A stretch of DNA of 64,000 bases from Microbacterium testaceum StLB037 (GCF_000202635.1 NC_015125.1:1426001-1490000), one strand, 5' to 3'; positions 43,514 to 52,769 are shown, counted from the first letter of the stretch. The notes: a model not told the origin generated them from the letters alone. A program made the numbers and translations.

Positions 43514-44983
43514 ATGTCACCGCTCGCTCCGCTCTTGACGGCCGCGCTCCTCGCCGCGGTCATCGCCGCCCTCCTGCCGGATGCCACGCGCCACCGCACT
43601 CCGGGCTCGCTCGCCGTCTGGCCCGGAGTCGCCGCAGCGGCTCTCGCCACGCTCGGTCTCGCGGGCGCCCTCGCCGAACGCACCGACGTGGCCGGTGCCG
43701 CGCTCGCACTGCTCATCGTCGCCCTCACCGTCGTCGTGCAGGTGTACGCGAGCCGCAACCTCCGCGGCGACCCGCGCGCGCGCAGCTTCTTCGCGCTGTC
43801 GTTGCTCGCGGCACTCGGGTCGACGACCGCCATCGCCGCGGACGACGTCGTGCTGCTCGCCGTCGGATGGACCCTCTCGACGCTCAGCGTGATCGCCCTG
43901 ATCGCCTCGGGGGGTTCGGGACCGCAGACGCGGATCGCGGTCCGGCGGAGCGCGGTGGCGCTCCTGATCGGGGATGCCGCGCTGTGGGCGGCCGTGGTCG
44001 TCGCCACCGCGTCGACCGGGTCGATCTCGCTCGCCGCCCTCGGCAGCCTCGAGGGAACCTCGGCGGCCCTCGTCGGCGCCCTGGTCGCGATCGCCGCGAT
44101 CGCCCGCGCGGGGTCCTTCCCCCTGCACGGCTGGCTTCCGGCCACCGCCGCGACGACCACTCCCGTCTCGGCCCTCCTGCACGCGGGGTTCGTGAACGCC
44201 GGGGCCCTGCTGCTGCTGCGCTTCTCCGCCGTTCCCTCGGACCTCGGCCCCTGGATCGCGGGGATCGCCGGCGCGATCACGCTGGTCGTCGCGACGCTCG
44301 CGATGCTCACCCGCGCCGACGTCAAGGGCCGACTGGTGCACTCCACCGCGGCGCAGATGGGCTTCCTCCTCCTCGCGTGCGCGCTCGGGGCCTACGGGCT
44401 CGCGTTCGTCCACGTGATCGGCCACGCCCTCTTCAAGGCGAGCCTGTTCCTCGGCGCCGGTTCCGCGGTCGAACACGCCCTGCGCGAGCGCGCGCTCCCC
44501 CGCCCGACGCCCTCGCGGGTCGGTGGCGTCGTCGGGACCGCCGTGGTCCTCGCGGCGGCCGCGATCGCCGTCGCCGCAAGCGACGCATTCGCCCACCCGC
44601 CCGCGGCCCTCCTCCTCTTCGCGATCACGACCGCGACGGTCGCCGGAGCACGGATCGGCGCCTCCTCGGCGCGCGTCTCCACCCGCGCGGGACTGCTCCT
44701 CACGCTGGCGCTCGCGGTCGTCGGCTACGTGGCCGTGGTCTTCCCGGGAGCCGAGGCACTCGTTCCCGTCGCGGGGGCGGCGGTCCTGCCGTGGGGCGTC
44801 ACGGTCGCGGTCTTCCTCATCGCCGCGGCATCCCTCCTTGCCATCCGCTCCGCGAGGCCGCTCTCCGATCGGATCTTCGCCTTCGCTCTCGCGTGGGGAC
44901 GACCGCCGCTCGGCGCCCCCACCACCCCGTCCTGGGCTTCGGCATCCGCCGGCGGTCCCCTCGAGTACCGGAGAGTCTCATGA
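43514..44983 (+). CDS. dabB: DabB, NuoL/MrpA-like proton-channel subunit of inorganic carbon pump
   Basis: A 489-residue membrane protein of the NADH dehydrogenase subunit 5/antiporter family with about 13 transmembrane segments; core motifs include SFPLHGWLPATAATTTPVSALLHAG and HSTAAQMGFLLLACALG. Position directly upstream of a DUF2309 gene identifies it as DabB, which energises DabA-dependent bicarbonate/CO2 uptake by ion gradients. I chose ATG 43514 because the promoter leaves no room for GTG 43505. Its stop overlaps dabA (ATGA). Confidence 0.88.
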   Translation: MSPLAPLLTAALLAAVIAALLPDATRHRTPGSLAVWPGVAAAALATLGLAGALAERTDVAGAALALLIVALTVVVQVYASRNLRGDPRARSFFALSLLAALGSTTAIAADDVVLLAVGWTLSTLSVIALIASGGSGPQTRIAVRRSAVALLIGDAALWAAVVVATASTGSISLAALGSLEGTSAALVGALVAIAAIARAGSFPLHGWLPATAATTTPVSALLHAGFVNAGALLLLRFSAVPSDLGPWIAGIAGAITLVVATLAMLTRADVKGRLVHSTAAQMGFLLLACALGAYGLAFVHVIGHALFKASLFLGAGSAVEHALRERALPRPTPSRVGGVVGTAVVLAAAAIAVAASDAFAHPPAALLLFAITTATVAGARIGASSARVSTRAGLLLTLALAVVGYVAVVFPGAEALVPVAGAAVLPWGVTVAVFLIAAASLLAIRSARPLSDRIFAFALAWGRPPLGAPTTPSWASASAGGPLEYRRVS

Positions 44984-47517
44984 CCACCACCGCTCCCCCT
45001 TCACCGGCCACGATCCGGGGCTGGGTCGCCGCCGCCGGCCGCGCGATCGCCCCGCACTTCCCCCTCGAGACCTTCATCGCCCGCAACCCGGTCGCCGGTT
45101 ACGAGGACCTCGACTGGGAGGACGCCCTCGCAGAGGTCGCCCGCGACCACGGCATCCTGCTCTCCCTCCCGGAAGAGCGCTTCCGCGAGTTGCACGCGCA
45201 GGGTCGGATCTCGTCCGACGACCTGCTGGCCGCCCTGCACGTCACGGTGGCGGATGCCCGGGCGACCACCGTCCTGTCGCTGGGGCGGGTCATGGCCACG
45301 GTCGGCGACGTGCTGCGGCAGGACCTCCTCGTCTCGCCGCCGATGTCCCCCGGCTCCTCGCTCCCCACCCCGGCGAGCGCGCTCTCCCCGCGCGTCCACG
45401 CGCGGGTCGACGACCTGACCGCGCGGTGGCTGACGGCCACCCTCGGAACCGGCGCCTGGGCGGGGCCCGTCCGGCGCGACGGCATGTGGACCGGCTGGCG
45501 GCGCCTCGCGGCGGTCGACCCGACGCTGTCGCGGCGGGTGCGCAGCGGCATCCGGAGCACTCCCGCCAACGCGGCGAGCGCGATCGCGGTGGCCCTCGAA
45601 CGCTGGCAGCTCGAGGGCTCGGCGGCCGAGGACTTCCTGCGGGCGCACGTGCTCGCGCAGCCGGGCTGGTCGGCGCTCGTCCGGCACCTGACCGACGGCT
45701 CGCGCGAGATCGACCTCACCTCGCTCGTCGCGATCCGGGTCACCCTGGAACGCCTCCTCCTCCCGGCCGACGCCTCTCTCCCCGCCCCGGCGCAGATCGC
45801 ACCGGATGAGAAGGCGCGGATCGGCGCGGTCGCGCTCGCGCTGGGCGCCGACCCCTCCGACCCCGCCACCCGCGCGGCCGTGGGGCGCACCCTCGCGCTC
45901 GTCACCCCCGCGACGCGGCTCACCGTCTGGCAGGAGGCGTTCGAGCGCGGCGCCGCGCGGGAACTCGCCCCGCGCCCGGTGCCGGCGTCGCCCACGGTCT
46001 CTCGTCCTCTCGCGCAGGCGGTGTTCTGCATCGACACGCGGTCCGAGAGCTTCCGGCGCCACCTCGAGGCGGCAGGTCCCGTCGAGACGCTCGGGTTCGC
46101 CGGATTCTTCGCGGTGCCGATCTCGTTCCGCCCCGCGGACGGTTCCGGCGAGATCGCCTCCTGCCCCGTCCTGCTGACCCCGCGCGTCGCGATCACCGAG
46201 TCGTCCGTCGAGCGCGATGCCCTCGCGCGGTGGCGACGGCATCGCATCGCGGACGGAGAACGGGATGCCACACTCGACGCGCTCAAGGAGTCGCCGGTCA
46301 CGCCGTTCGCCTTCGCGGAGACGGCGGGCTGGGTGATCGGCGCGGCCTCGGCGATCCGCACGCTCGCCCCGGAAGGCTGGCGCGCGCTGGTCGAGCGGGT
46401 CCGGCCGACCAAGCCCTCCACGCACGTGGACGCCGACGTCGTCTTCTCGCTCGACGAACGGGTCCTGTACGCCGAGACGGCGCTGCGGATGATGGGCCTG
46501 GTCGACGACTTCGCCCCCATCGTGCTGCTGTGCGGCCACGGCGCGACCGTGACGAACAACCCCTTCGCCTCGAGCCTGCAATGCGGAGCGTGCGGCGGAC
46601 ACGAGGGCGAGCCCAACGCCCGCGCCGCGGCGATGATCTTCAACGACCCCGAGACGCGCCGGGCCCTGGCCGCGCGCGGCATCCGGATCCCCGCCGACAC
46701 GCTCTTCCTGGCGGCGCAGATGGACACCGTCACCGACGAGGTCACGCTCCTCGAACCGTGGGCTGTGCCCGCCACGCACGAGACGGCCGTGCTCGAACTC
46801 GGGCAGTACCTCGAGGCGGCGCGCGCGGCCGACGCCGCCGATCGGAGCGCGAGCCTCCCCGGGGGAAGCGACGCGGCCGGAGCGGTGCGCGACACCGAGC
46901 GGCGGGCCGCCGACTGGGCGGAGTCGTACGCCGAGTGGGGGCTCGCGGGCAACGCGGCCTTCATCGTCGGACCCCGGGCGATCACGGCCGGGCACGACCT
47001 GGGCCGGCGGGCGTTCCTGCACAGTTACGAGGCCGCCGCCGACCCCGACGGATCGGGGCTCGAGACGATCCTCACCGCGCCGATGATCGTGGCGCAGTGG
47101 ATCAACTCGCAGTACGCGGCGTCGACGGTCGCGCCCGACCGGTTCGGCGCGGGCCCGAAGCCCCTGCACAACGTCGTCGGGACCGTCGGCGTGCTCTCGG
47201 GCTACGGCGGCGACGTGCGGCTCGGCCTGCCCTGGCAGTCCGTGGGAGTCGGTCAGGAGGCACGGCACGAGCCGGTGCGCCTCCAGGTGTTCGTGCAGGC
47301 GCCCCTCGCGCGCGTCAACGACATCGTCGACTCCTCCGAGGTCGTCCGCACCCTCGTCGCGAACCGCTGGATCACCCTCCGGGTGCGCGATCACGAGACC
47401 GCCCCGTGGATGCGCTGGGCGGCCTACGGCTGGCAGCTCGACGATCTCGACGCGGCCGCGGCCCCCGGCATCCCCGCCCTCCACCCCGAAACCACCACGA
47501 AGGAGTCCCACTCATGA
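44980..47517 (+). CDS. dabA: DabA, DUF2309 inorganic carbon uptake protein
   Basis: An 845-residue DUF2309 protein. All four zinc ligands known from DabA are present: Cys350 and Asp352 (FCIDTRSE), His520 (CGHGATVTNNPF) and Cys535 (QCGACGG), resembling a beta-carbonic anhydrase site. It converts CO2 to bicarbonate unidirectionally at the membrane when coupled to DabB. It is flanked by ATGA overlaps with dabB and the PII-like gene. This organism has no visible RuBisCO here, so the likely use is supplying bicarbonate to carboxylases under low CO2. Confidence 0.92.
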   Translation: MTTTAPPSPATIRGWVAAAGRAIAPHFPLETFIARNPVAGYEDLDWEDALAEVARDHGILLSLPEERFRELHAQGRISSDDLLAALHVTVADARATTVLSLGRVMATVGDVLRQDLLVSPPMSPGSSLPTPASALSPRVHARVDDLTARWLTATLGTGAWAGPVRRDGMWTGWRRLAAVDPTLSRRVRSGIRSTPANAASAIAVALERWQLEGSAAEDFLRAHVLAQPGWSALVRHLTDGSREIDLTSLVAIRVTLERLLLPADASLPAPAQIAPDEKARIGAVALALGADPSDPATRAAVGRTLALVTPATRLTVWQEAFERGAARELAPRPVPASPTVSRPLAQAVFCIDTRSESFRRHLEAAGPVETLGFAGFFAVPISFRPADGSGEIASCPVLLTPRVAITESSVERDALARWRRHRIADGERDATLDALKESPVTPFAFAETAGWVIGAASAIRTLAPEGWRALVERVRPTKPSTHVDADVVFSLDERVLYAETALRMMGLVDDFAPIVLLCGHGATVTNNPFASSLQCGACGGHEGEPNARAAAMIFNDPETRRALAARGIRIPADTLFLAAQMDTVTDEVTLLEPWAVPATHETAVLELGQYLEAARAADAADRSASLPGGSDAAGAVRDTERRAADWAESYAEWGLAGNAAFIVGPRAITAGHDLGRRAFLHSYEAAADPDGSGLETILTAPMIVAQWINSQYAASTVAPDRFGAGPKPLHNVVGTVGVLSGYGGDVRLGLPWQSVGVGQEARHEPVRLQVFVQAPLARVNDIVDSSEVVRTLVANRWITLRVRDHETAPWMRWAAYGWQLDDLDAAAAPGIPALHPETTTKESHS

Positions 47518-47837
47518 GCACGTCCGAACTGACCCCGATGACCAAGATCGAGGTGGTCGTCGCGAGCGACGACGTCGCCGAGGTGTCCGCGCTGATGCAG
47601 TCGCTCGGCGCCCGCGGGTACACCGCGATCACCGGCGTCGCCGGGGTGGGCCACCACGGCCCGCGCGGCGGGCGCCTGCTGTTCAACGACCACGACGCCC
47701 TGACGCTGCTCGTGACGGTCGTCGCCCCCGAGCACGCGGACGGGATCGTCGCCGGTATCCGTCCCCTGCTCGACCGCACGGTCGGCGTGATGTTCGTCTC
47801 GCCGACCGCGGTGAGCCGGGCCGACTACTTCGTGTGA
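47514..47837 (+). CDS. PII-like signalling protein of the dab operon
   Basis: A 107-residue protein with the PII fold pattern (TKIEVVVASDDVAEVSALMQSLGARGYT, then LLVTVVAPEHADGIVAGIRPLL). The T-loop region is short and Gly/His-rich (GVGHHGPRGGR) and lacks the classical uridylylated Tyr, so it is a PII-like rather than a GlnB protein. It overlaps dabA (ATGA), so the two are coupled. By analogy to SbtB and CPII it may sense adenine nucleotide or bicarbonate state and regulate DabAB. Confidence 0.78.
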   Translation: MSTSELTPMTKIEVVVASDDVAEVSALMQSLGARGYTAITGVAGVGHHGPRGGRLLFNDHDALTLLVTVVAPEHADGIVAGIRPLLDRTVGVMFVSPTAVSRADYFV

Positions 47838-48655
47838 TGGGCGCCCCCTCGCCCTTCCACGGGACCACGGTGGCGATCGGCACCGTCCACGGGAAGGAGG
47901 CGGCGTTCGCGCCCGCCTTCCGACGGTGGCTCGGCGCGCAGGTCGTCGCCACGGTGGCCCTCGACACCGACGCCCTCGGCACGTTCACGCGGGACGTGCC
48001 GAGGGTCCTCACGCCCGAGGAAGCGGCCACGGCCAAGGCGCGCGGTGCGGCGGCCGAGCTCGGCACGGCGACGGCCGTCGCGACCGAGGCGTCGTACTCC
48101 CCCGCCCTGGGCGGATTCGGGCCCATGGTGCACGAGGAGCTCGCCGTGTTCGTCGACCTCGAACGCGATGTCCGCGTGCGTCATGGCATCCGTCAGTTCG
48201 TCCATGTCGCACCACCCCGCGTCGTGCGGACCGAGAGCGAAGCGCGCCGGTACCTGCATCGCGTCGGCTTCCCCGCGCAGGCCGTCGTCGCACGCACCGA
48301 CGAGGCAATGACGAAGGGGATTCAGGATGCCGCGGCCGTCCTCACTCTCGTCGCTCGGGGCCCTGTCGAACTCGAGCCGGATCTGCGCGCGCACATGAAC
48401 CCGGAACGGCGACGCACGCTGCGCCGGCTCTCGTGGCTGCTCGCGGCACGGCTCAGCTGCGCGTGCCCGGGGTGCGCGTGTCCGGGATTCGGACCGGTCG
48501 GCGTCGTGCGCGGCCTCCCGTGCGGCGCGTGCGGGAACGCCACGTCGCAGGTGCGCTTCGACGTGGACGGCTGCCCCCAGTGCCCGGAGCAGCGGAAGCG
48601 TCGCCGCCCGGCGAAGGTCGCCGACCCGGCCACGTGCGATGCGTGCAATCCGTGA
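47837..48655 (+). CDS. DUF6671-type Cys-rich protein
   Basis: A 272-residue protein. The N-terminal two thirds look like a globular domain without a catalytic motif I recognise (FHGTTVAIGTVHGKEAAFAPAF, LDTDALGTFTRDVPR). The last 75 residues hold four Cys pairs: CACPGCACPG, CGACG, CPQC and CDAC, probably zinc ribbons. The ATG overlaps the PII-like stop (TGATG), so it is the fourth gene of the dab operon. I assign DUF6671 from memory of the family pattern. Function unknown; a role in bicarbonate-linked control is inference from the operon. Confidence 0.7.
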   Translation: MGAPSPFHGTTVAIGTVHGKEAAFAPAFRRWLGAQVVATVALDTDALGTFTRDVPRVLTPEEAATAKARGAAAELGTATAVATEASYSPALGGFGPMVHEELAVFVDLERDVRVRHGIRQFVHVAPPRVVRTESEARRYLHRVGFPAQAVVARTDEAMTKGIQDAAAVLTLVARGPVELEPDLRAHMNPERRRTLRRLSWLLAARLSCACPGCACPGFGPVGVVRGLPCGACGNATSQVRFDVDGCPQCPEQRKRRRPAKVADPATCDACNP

Positions 48656-48721
48656 GCCGAGCGGTCTCAGCTCAGAGATGAACGCGGGGCGGACGGCGTG
48701 CGCGGTCGTCGTCCGGCCTGC

Positions 48722-48751
48722 GGATGCCGCGGCCTCGGGGTCGTGGCATCC
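48722..48751. repeat. 30-bp GGATGCC hairpin, copy B
   Basis: GGATGCCGCG and CGTGGCATCC flank a 10-nt centre. Its reverse complement matches 39606-39635 at 29 of 30 positions. Confidence 0.75.
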
Positions 48752-48773
48752 TCCACCTCCTCGCAGAGTGCGA

Positions 48774-48812
48774 CGTTTCTCGCAGATCGCGGGCGAGATT
48801 CTGCGAGAAACG
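48774..48812. repeat. Inverted repeat after the dab operon
   Basis: CGTTTCTCGCAGA (48774-48786) pairs perfectly with TCTGCGAGAAACG (48800-48812), followed by a partial third copy (ATCTGCGAGCAACG). It lies between the convergent DUF6671 and hicB genes; a likely bidirectional terminator. Confidence 0.75.
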
Positions 48813-48883
48813 CACGAATCTGCGAGCAACGCGCGGGGCCGTGGCCGGACACCTGCGCCGACGCACCGGCGGCGGCCCGAGGG

Positions 48884-49282
48884 TCAGGACGCGACCGATG
48901 AGTCGGTCCTGTCTCTGCTGAGTTGGCTGATGCGGGCGGGACTGACGCCGAGAAGCACCGCGGCGTCGGAGACCGTGACGCCATGCGCGCGGAGTTCGCG
49001 CACGACCGTCCGGGCCTGGCGTGCTGCGGCGACTTGACGCTCCTGCGCGGCCGCGGTGGCCTCCCGCGCCTCCCTCACACGCACCGACACGTCGGCCCCG
49101 AGGTCGGGGATGAGGTTCACGAGCACATCGCCGTGGTCGACGTCGGGGGCGAGCGTGTCGAGGTAATCGCGGACCTGCTGCTCCGCGCGGTCAAGGGTGC
49201 GCACCTGCGTCACGGGATCGCCGTCGATCGCGAGTTCCCAACCGCCGTCCCACCGGGTGGCGATGACATCAATTCTTGTCAT
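48884..49282 (-). CDS. hicB: HicB-family antitoxin with C-terminal HTH
   Basis: A 132-residue antitoxin. The N-terminal partial RNase-H-like HicB domain (IDVIATRWDGGWELAIDGD, then TLDRAEQQVRDYLDTL) is followed by a helical linker and a helix-turn-helix (VTVSDAAVLLGVSPARISQL, about 103-122). It should neutralise HicA and autorepress the operon. The start codon overlaps the hicA stop (ATGA). Confidence 0.85.
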   Translation of the reverse strand: MTRIDVIATRWDGGWELAIDGDPVTQVRTLDRAEQQVRDYLDTLAPDVDHGDVLVNLIPDLGADVSVRVREAREATAAAQERQVAAARQARTVVRELRAHGVTVSDAAVLLGVSPARISQLSRDRTDSSVAS

Positions 49283-49473
49283 TGACGCTGTCCCTTCACT
49301 TCCTCGATCGCCGCCAGCGCCTTTCGGGTCAGTCCCGGCGACACCTCCCGCGTCTGCGTGATGATGACGGGGCGCGACAGCACGGGCGCCGACCACTTCT
49401 CATGATCACCCTTGCCCTGTTCCGAGTCGAACCCGGCATCTCGAAGCAACGCGACCAGGTCTCGGTACTTCAT
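49279..49473 (-). CDS. hicA: HicA-family mRNA interferase toxin
   Basis: A 64-residue toxin with the double-stranded RNA-binding-like fold; KYRDLVALLRDAGFDSEQGKGDHEKW contains the conserved His. ATG 49473 is well placed; upstream codons belong to an open but non-coding frame. A palindrome CCCTTAAGAGGG (49514-49525) lies about 40 bp upstream and may be the HicB operator. Gene order toxin-antitoxin with an overlap is the usual one. Confidence 0.85.
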   Translation of the reverse strand: MKYRDLVALLRDAGFDSEQGKGDHEKWSAPVLSRPVIITQTREVSPGLTRKALAAIEEVKGQRQ

Positions 49474-49696
49474 CGGCTTGACCCTGGTCGCACTGTAGCC
49501 CCCCTGAACACATCCCTTAAGAGGGGGTAAATCCGACGCCAGGACGGTTCGCCCTACACTCACACCGGAAAGGCCCCGTCCCACGCGGGACCCGCGAAAC
49601 GGGGAGCATCAGCATGACGTCGATACGCTGCGGCAAATCCCCCCGCGAGGGCAACCGGGCTCACCTGGTTCAGCACGTTCGCAGGGCCTCGAAGGC

Positions 49697-50440
49697 CTAC
49701 GGCCCCGCCAGCCCCTCCACCGGTCCCTCCGGCAGCACGACCCACCCTTCCCGCCGGGCGACCTCCAGAACCTCGGATGCCGGAGGCGCGAACGCCCCGA
49801 GCGCACCGGCGCGCGTCGCCAGAGCGGCCACCACGGCGTCGAAGGCGTCCGCGTTCGCGATCGCGAGCGGGGCGAAGCCGCCGAGATCGAGCCACGGTGT
49901 GCGCGCGGACAGCGCGTCGAGCAGGACGGCCCGGCGCTCGGCATCCACCCGGTATCCGGTCGTGTCGAAGCCCCAGAGGCGCAGCGATCCGCCGGGATAC
50001 ACCTCGAAGAGGCGCCCCTCGGCCGCGCGGTCGACGGGGAAACCGTCCGCCGCGAGCCGCTGGAGCAGCCCGGCGCAGCGGAGCGCGGTGACGCCGAGGC
50101 GATCGGTGGAGACGCTGAGCGGCCAGCGCCCGATGCGCTCGCGCACCACGTGGTCGGTGTGGCGGTAGACGAGCGGACGACGCCACTCCGCGCCTCCGTC
50201 CACGGGCCGCTGGGCGGAGCCCATGTGGTGGTCGCTCAGGAAGTCGACGAACGCGTCGGGCCACCCGAGCGGACAGTCGACACCGAGCCACACCGCTTCG
50301 CCGGAGACGGATGCCACGATCGTGGCGTCGTCGACCCCGGTCTCGAGCCGCGTGAGCCGCGCGCCACCCTCCGCCCACACGATCTCGGCGAGGGCGGTGC
50401 CGGGCAGCCCGGCGGCCAGGTCGACCCCGATCGTTCTCAC
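49697..50440 (-). CDS. DUF429 protein
   Basis: A 247-residue protein of the DUF429 family, an RNase H-like nuclease fold of unknown activity. The start RTIGVDLAAGL (Asp7) and VDCPLGWPDAFVDFL carry conserved acidic residues; YRHTDHVVRE and FEVYPGGSLRLWG are family landmarks. The start is ATG 50438-50440. The 223 bp between its stop and hicA shows nothing else. Confidence 0.82.
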   Translation of the reverse strand: MRTIGVDLAAGLPGTALAEIVWAEGGARLTRLETGVDDATIVASVSGEAVWLGVDCPLGWPDAFVDFLSDHHMGSAQRPVDGGAEWRRPLVYRHTDHVVRERIGRWPLSVSTDRLGVTALRCAGLLQRLAADGFPVDRAAEGRLFEVYPGGSLRLWGFDTTGYRVDAERRAVLLDALSARTPWLDLGGFAPLAIANADAFDAVVAALATRAGALGAFAPPASEVLEVARREGWVVLPEGPVEGLAGP

Positions 50441-50550
50441 CGGCGCAGCCTACGTCCTGAACGGGGTGAGCGGACGTCCGCGGCGAGAATCCCCCGCCGG
50501 ATCACCGGCTGCCTCGGAATACCGTCGACCGCCACGCGGTTTTTCGCCTC

Positions 50551-51432
50551 GTGACCTCCCACGCCGCCGCCCTCGATCGCGCGCTCGCCTCGCTCGAGAT
50601 CCGCCCCGAGCAAGCGCAACGCTCAACGCTCAGCGCGGGCGAACGCCTGTCGGTGCCCCGCGGCGCGGCGACCCTGCTCTTCGTGCGCTCCGGCGAGATC
50701 ACCGGCGACATCGGAGAGAACCCCGGCTGCACGATCGACGCCGGATCGGGTCAGGCGGCGACACTGCGCGGCCGTCGCACGCTCCTCGCGGGGGACGCTC
50801 TCGTCTCGCTCGGGTGCGAGCAGCTGGCGCTCACCTCGCAGTCCGGGGCGGAGGTCACCGTCATCTCCGTGAACGTGGCCCGCACCCTCATCTCCGGCGC
50901 TCTCCCGGGCGTCGTCTTCGTCAACGACTTCACGCGGGCCGAGCCCGCCGCGGCGGCCCTCGCCGCCCACCTCGGCCAGTCCCCACGCCCCGGTGACGCG
51001 ACGATCTGCCACATCATGGTGCGCACGGTGGTGCTCGCGGCGATTCGCGCCTGGGCGTTCGCCGATGCGAACGCCGCCTGGCCGCCGCGCTCGGAGGACC
51101 CGTTCCTCGATCGTGCCGCCGCCGCCATCGTCGCGGATCCCGGGCACGCCTGGACCACCGATGAACTCGCGGCGGTCGCCGCGATGTCGCGCTCGGTCTT
51201 CGCCGAGAGGTTCCGCGAGACCTTCGGCCGCTCCCCCGGCGGCTACGTCACCGACGCCCGCGTCCGCCGCGCGAAGGAGCTCCTCGAGGCGGGCGAGTCC
51301 GTGTCCGAGGTCTCGCGTGCTTTGGGCTACGCCTCCGATGAGGGGTTCCGCCGCGCCTTCCGCCGTGTCACCGGCGTGGCTCCCTCGCGATGGCGCGCGT
51401 CCGCGGGGCCCGTCCCGATCACCCGGGGCTGA
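50551..51432 (+). CDS. AraC family transcriptional regulator
   Basis: A 293-residue AraC-type activator. An N-terminal cupin-like domain (to about 150) is followed by two helix-turn-helices (about 200-290: TDELAAVAAMSRSVFAERFRETFG, then SVSEVSRALGYASDEGFRRAFRRVTG). The start is GTG 50551. It is convergent with an MFS exporter gene, only 15 bp away, which it may regulate. No operator seen. Confidence 0.9.
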   Translation: MTSHAAALDRALASLEIRPEQAQRSTLSAGERLSVPRGAATLLFVRSGEITGDIGENPGCTIDAGSGQAATLRGRRTLLAGDALVSLGCEQLALTSQSGAEVTVISVNVARTLISGALPGVVFVNDFTRAEPAAAALAAHLGQSPRPGDATICHIMVRTVVLAAIRAWAFADANAAWPPRSEDPFLDRAAAAIVADPGHAWTTDELAAVAAMSRSVFAERFRETFGRSPGGYVTDARVRRAKELLEAGESVSEVSRALGYASDEGFRRAFRRVTGVAPSRWRASAGPVPITRG

Positions 51433-51447
51433 GCTCGCCGAGCGCGC

Positions 51448-52632
51448 TCAGCGCGAGCGCGGAACCCGCAGCGACACACCGAACAGCACGGCGCCGACGA
51501 CGAGGAGCGCCGCGCCCACGGCATCCGTGACGACGACACCCACCCCGTCGACGAGCAGCCCGCCGACGCCGGCGGCCGCGACGATCGCGAGCTGGAAGCC
51601 CGTGACCACGAGGCTGCCACCCGCCTCGAGCCGGTCCGGCATCCGGTGTCCGACCCAGGTGTTCACGATGATCAGCCACGACGCGAAGAGGAAGCCCCAC
51701 GCGAACACCGCCGCGGCGACCGCCACGAAACCGGGGAGCGCCAGGACGACGACGATCGACGCCGCGATCGCCAGCGGACCGACCACGGCCAGGATGCCGA
51801 ACGCCCGGTCGACCACGATCCCGATGACGATGTTGCCGATGAGCCCGCCGGCACCGAAGAGCGTCAGCAGCAGGACCACCGTTCCCGCATCGACCTCCGG
51901 CAGACGCTCCAGCGCGAGACGGACGTAGGTGTAGGCGAGGAAGTGTCCGAGGACGATGAAGACGTGGCCGATGAGTCCGAGCGACGCGCCGGGCCGACGG
52001 AACGTGTCGACGAGGAGTCGGATGCTGGATGCCGCGGCCGCCGGCACCGGAGGGAGCACGAGGCGGACGGCGACCCCGACGAGGGCCGAAGCGAGACCGA
52101 CGATGAGGAACGCCAGGCGCCAGTCGAGCGCCTCGCTCAGCAGGACGCCGAGAGGGACACCGGCGACCGTCGCCAGCGAGAGCCCGGCCGAGGTGAACAT
52201 GACGGCGCGACCGATGCGGTCGGGTGCGGACAGCGACGCGGCCACCGTGATCGACATCGACCAGAACGTGGAGATCGCCGCACCGAGCAGGAAGCGCGCG
52301 ACGAGGATCGTGAGGAAGTGGGGAGCGACCGCCACCGCGACGCTCGACACCGCGGCCGCCGCCGCGGCGAGCACCAGGAGCGTGCGGCGGTCCAGGCGCG
52401 GGAAGATCAGCCCGACCGTGGGCGCCATGAGCAGCCCGGCGAGAGCCGTGACCGTCACGGTCTGACCGGCCTGGCCGGGGGTGATGCCGAGTCCCGCGGC
52501 CATCTCGGTGAGCACGCCGTTGGGCAGGAACTCGGCGGTCACGAGCAGGAAGCTCATCAGCATCAGGACGATGAGACCGCCGTATCGCATGCGGGAGACG
52601 GGGGCGACGGGAACGGGGGCGGTCATGGTCAT
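51448..52632 (-). CDS. MFS transporter (drug or sugar efflux, DHA1-like)
   Basis: A 394-residue major facilitator with twelve transmembrane segments; RFLLGAAISTFWSMSITVAASL and LDRRTLLVLAA are typical of DHA1/ AraJ-like exporters. The start ATG 52632 is followed by a short Pro-rich cytoplasmic N-terminus. Substrate unknown. It is convergent with the AraC gene. Confidence 0.88.
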   Translation of the reverse strand: MTMTAPVPVAPVSRMRYGGLIVLMLMSFLLVTAEFLPNGVLTEMAAGLGITPGQAGQTVTVTALAGLLMAPTVGLIFPRLDRRTLLVLAAAAAAVSSVAVAVAPHFLTILVARFLLGAAISTFWSMSITVAASLSAPDRIGRAVMFTSAGLSLATVAGVPLGVLLSEALDWRLAFLIVGLASALVGVAVRLVLPPVPAAAASSIRLLVDTFRRPGASLGLIGHVFIVLGHFLAYTYVRLALERLPEVDAGTVVLLLTLFGAGGLIGNIVIGIVVDRAFGILAVVGPLAIAASIVVVLALPGFVAVAAAVFAWGFLFASWLIIVNTWVGHRMPDRLEAGGSLVVTGFQLAIVAAAGVGGLLVDGVGVVVTDAVGAALLVVGAVLFGVSLRVPRSR

Positions 52633-52769
52633 GTCTCGATGCTCGCAACGGGGAACCGCGCCCGCCCGACCGATCGTCCGCGGCATCCGACCGTTCGTCC
52701 GCGACCGCGGGACGCAACCCCGGACGCAACCGTTCGCCCTCACCCGCTCGGACCTGCGAGGATCACCCC

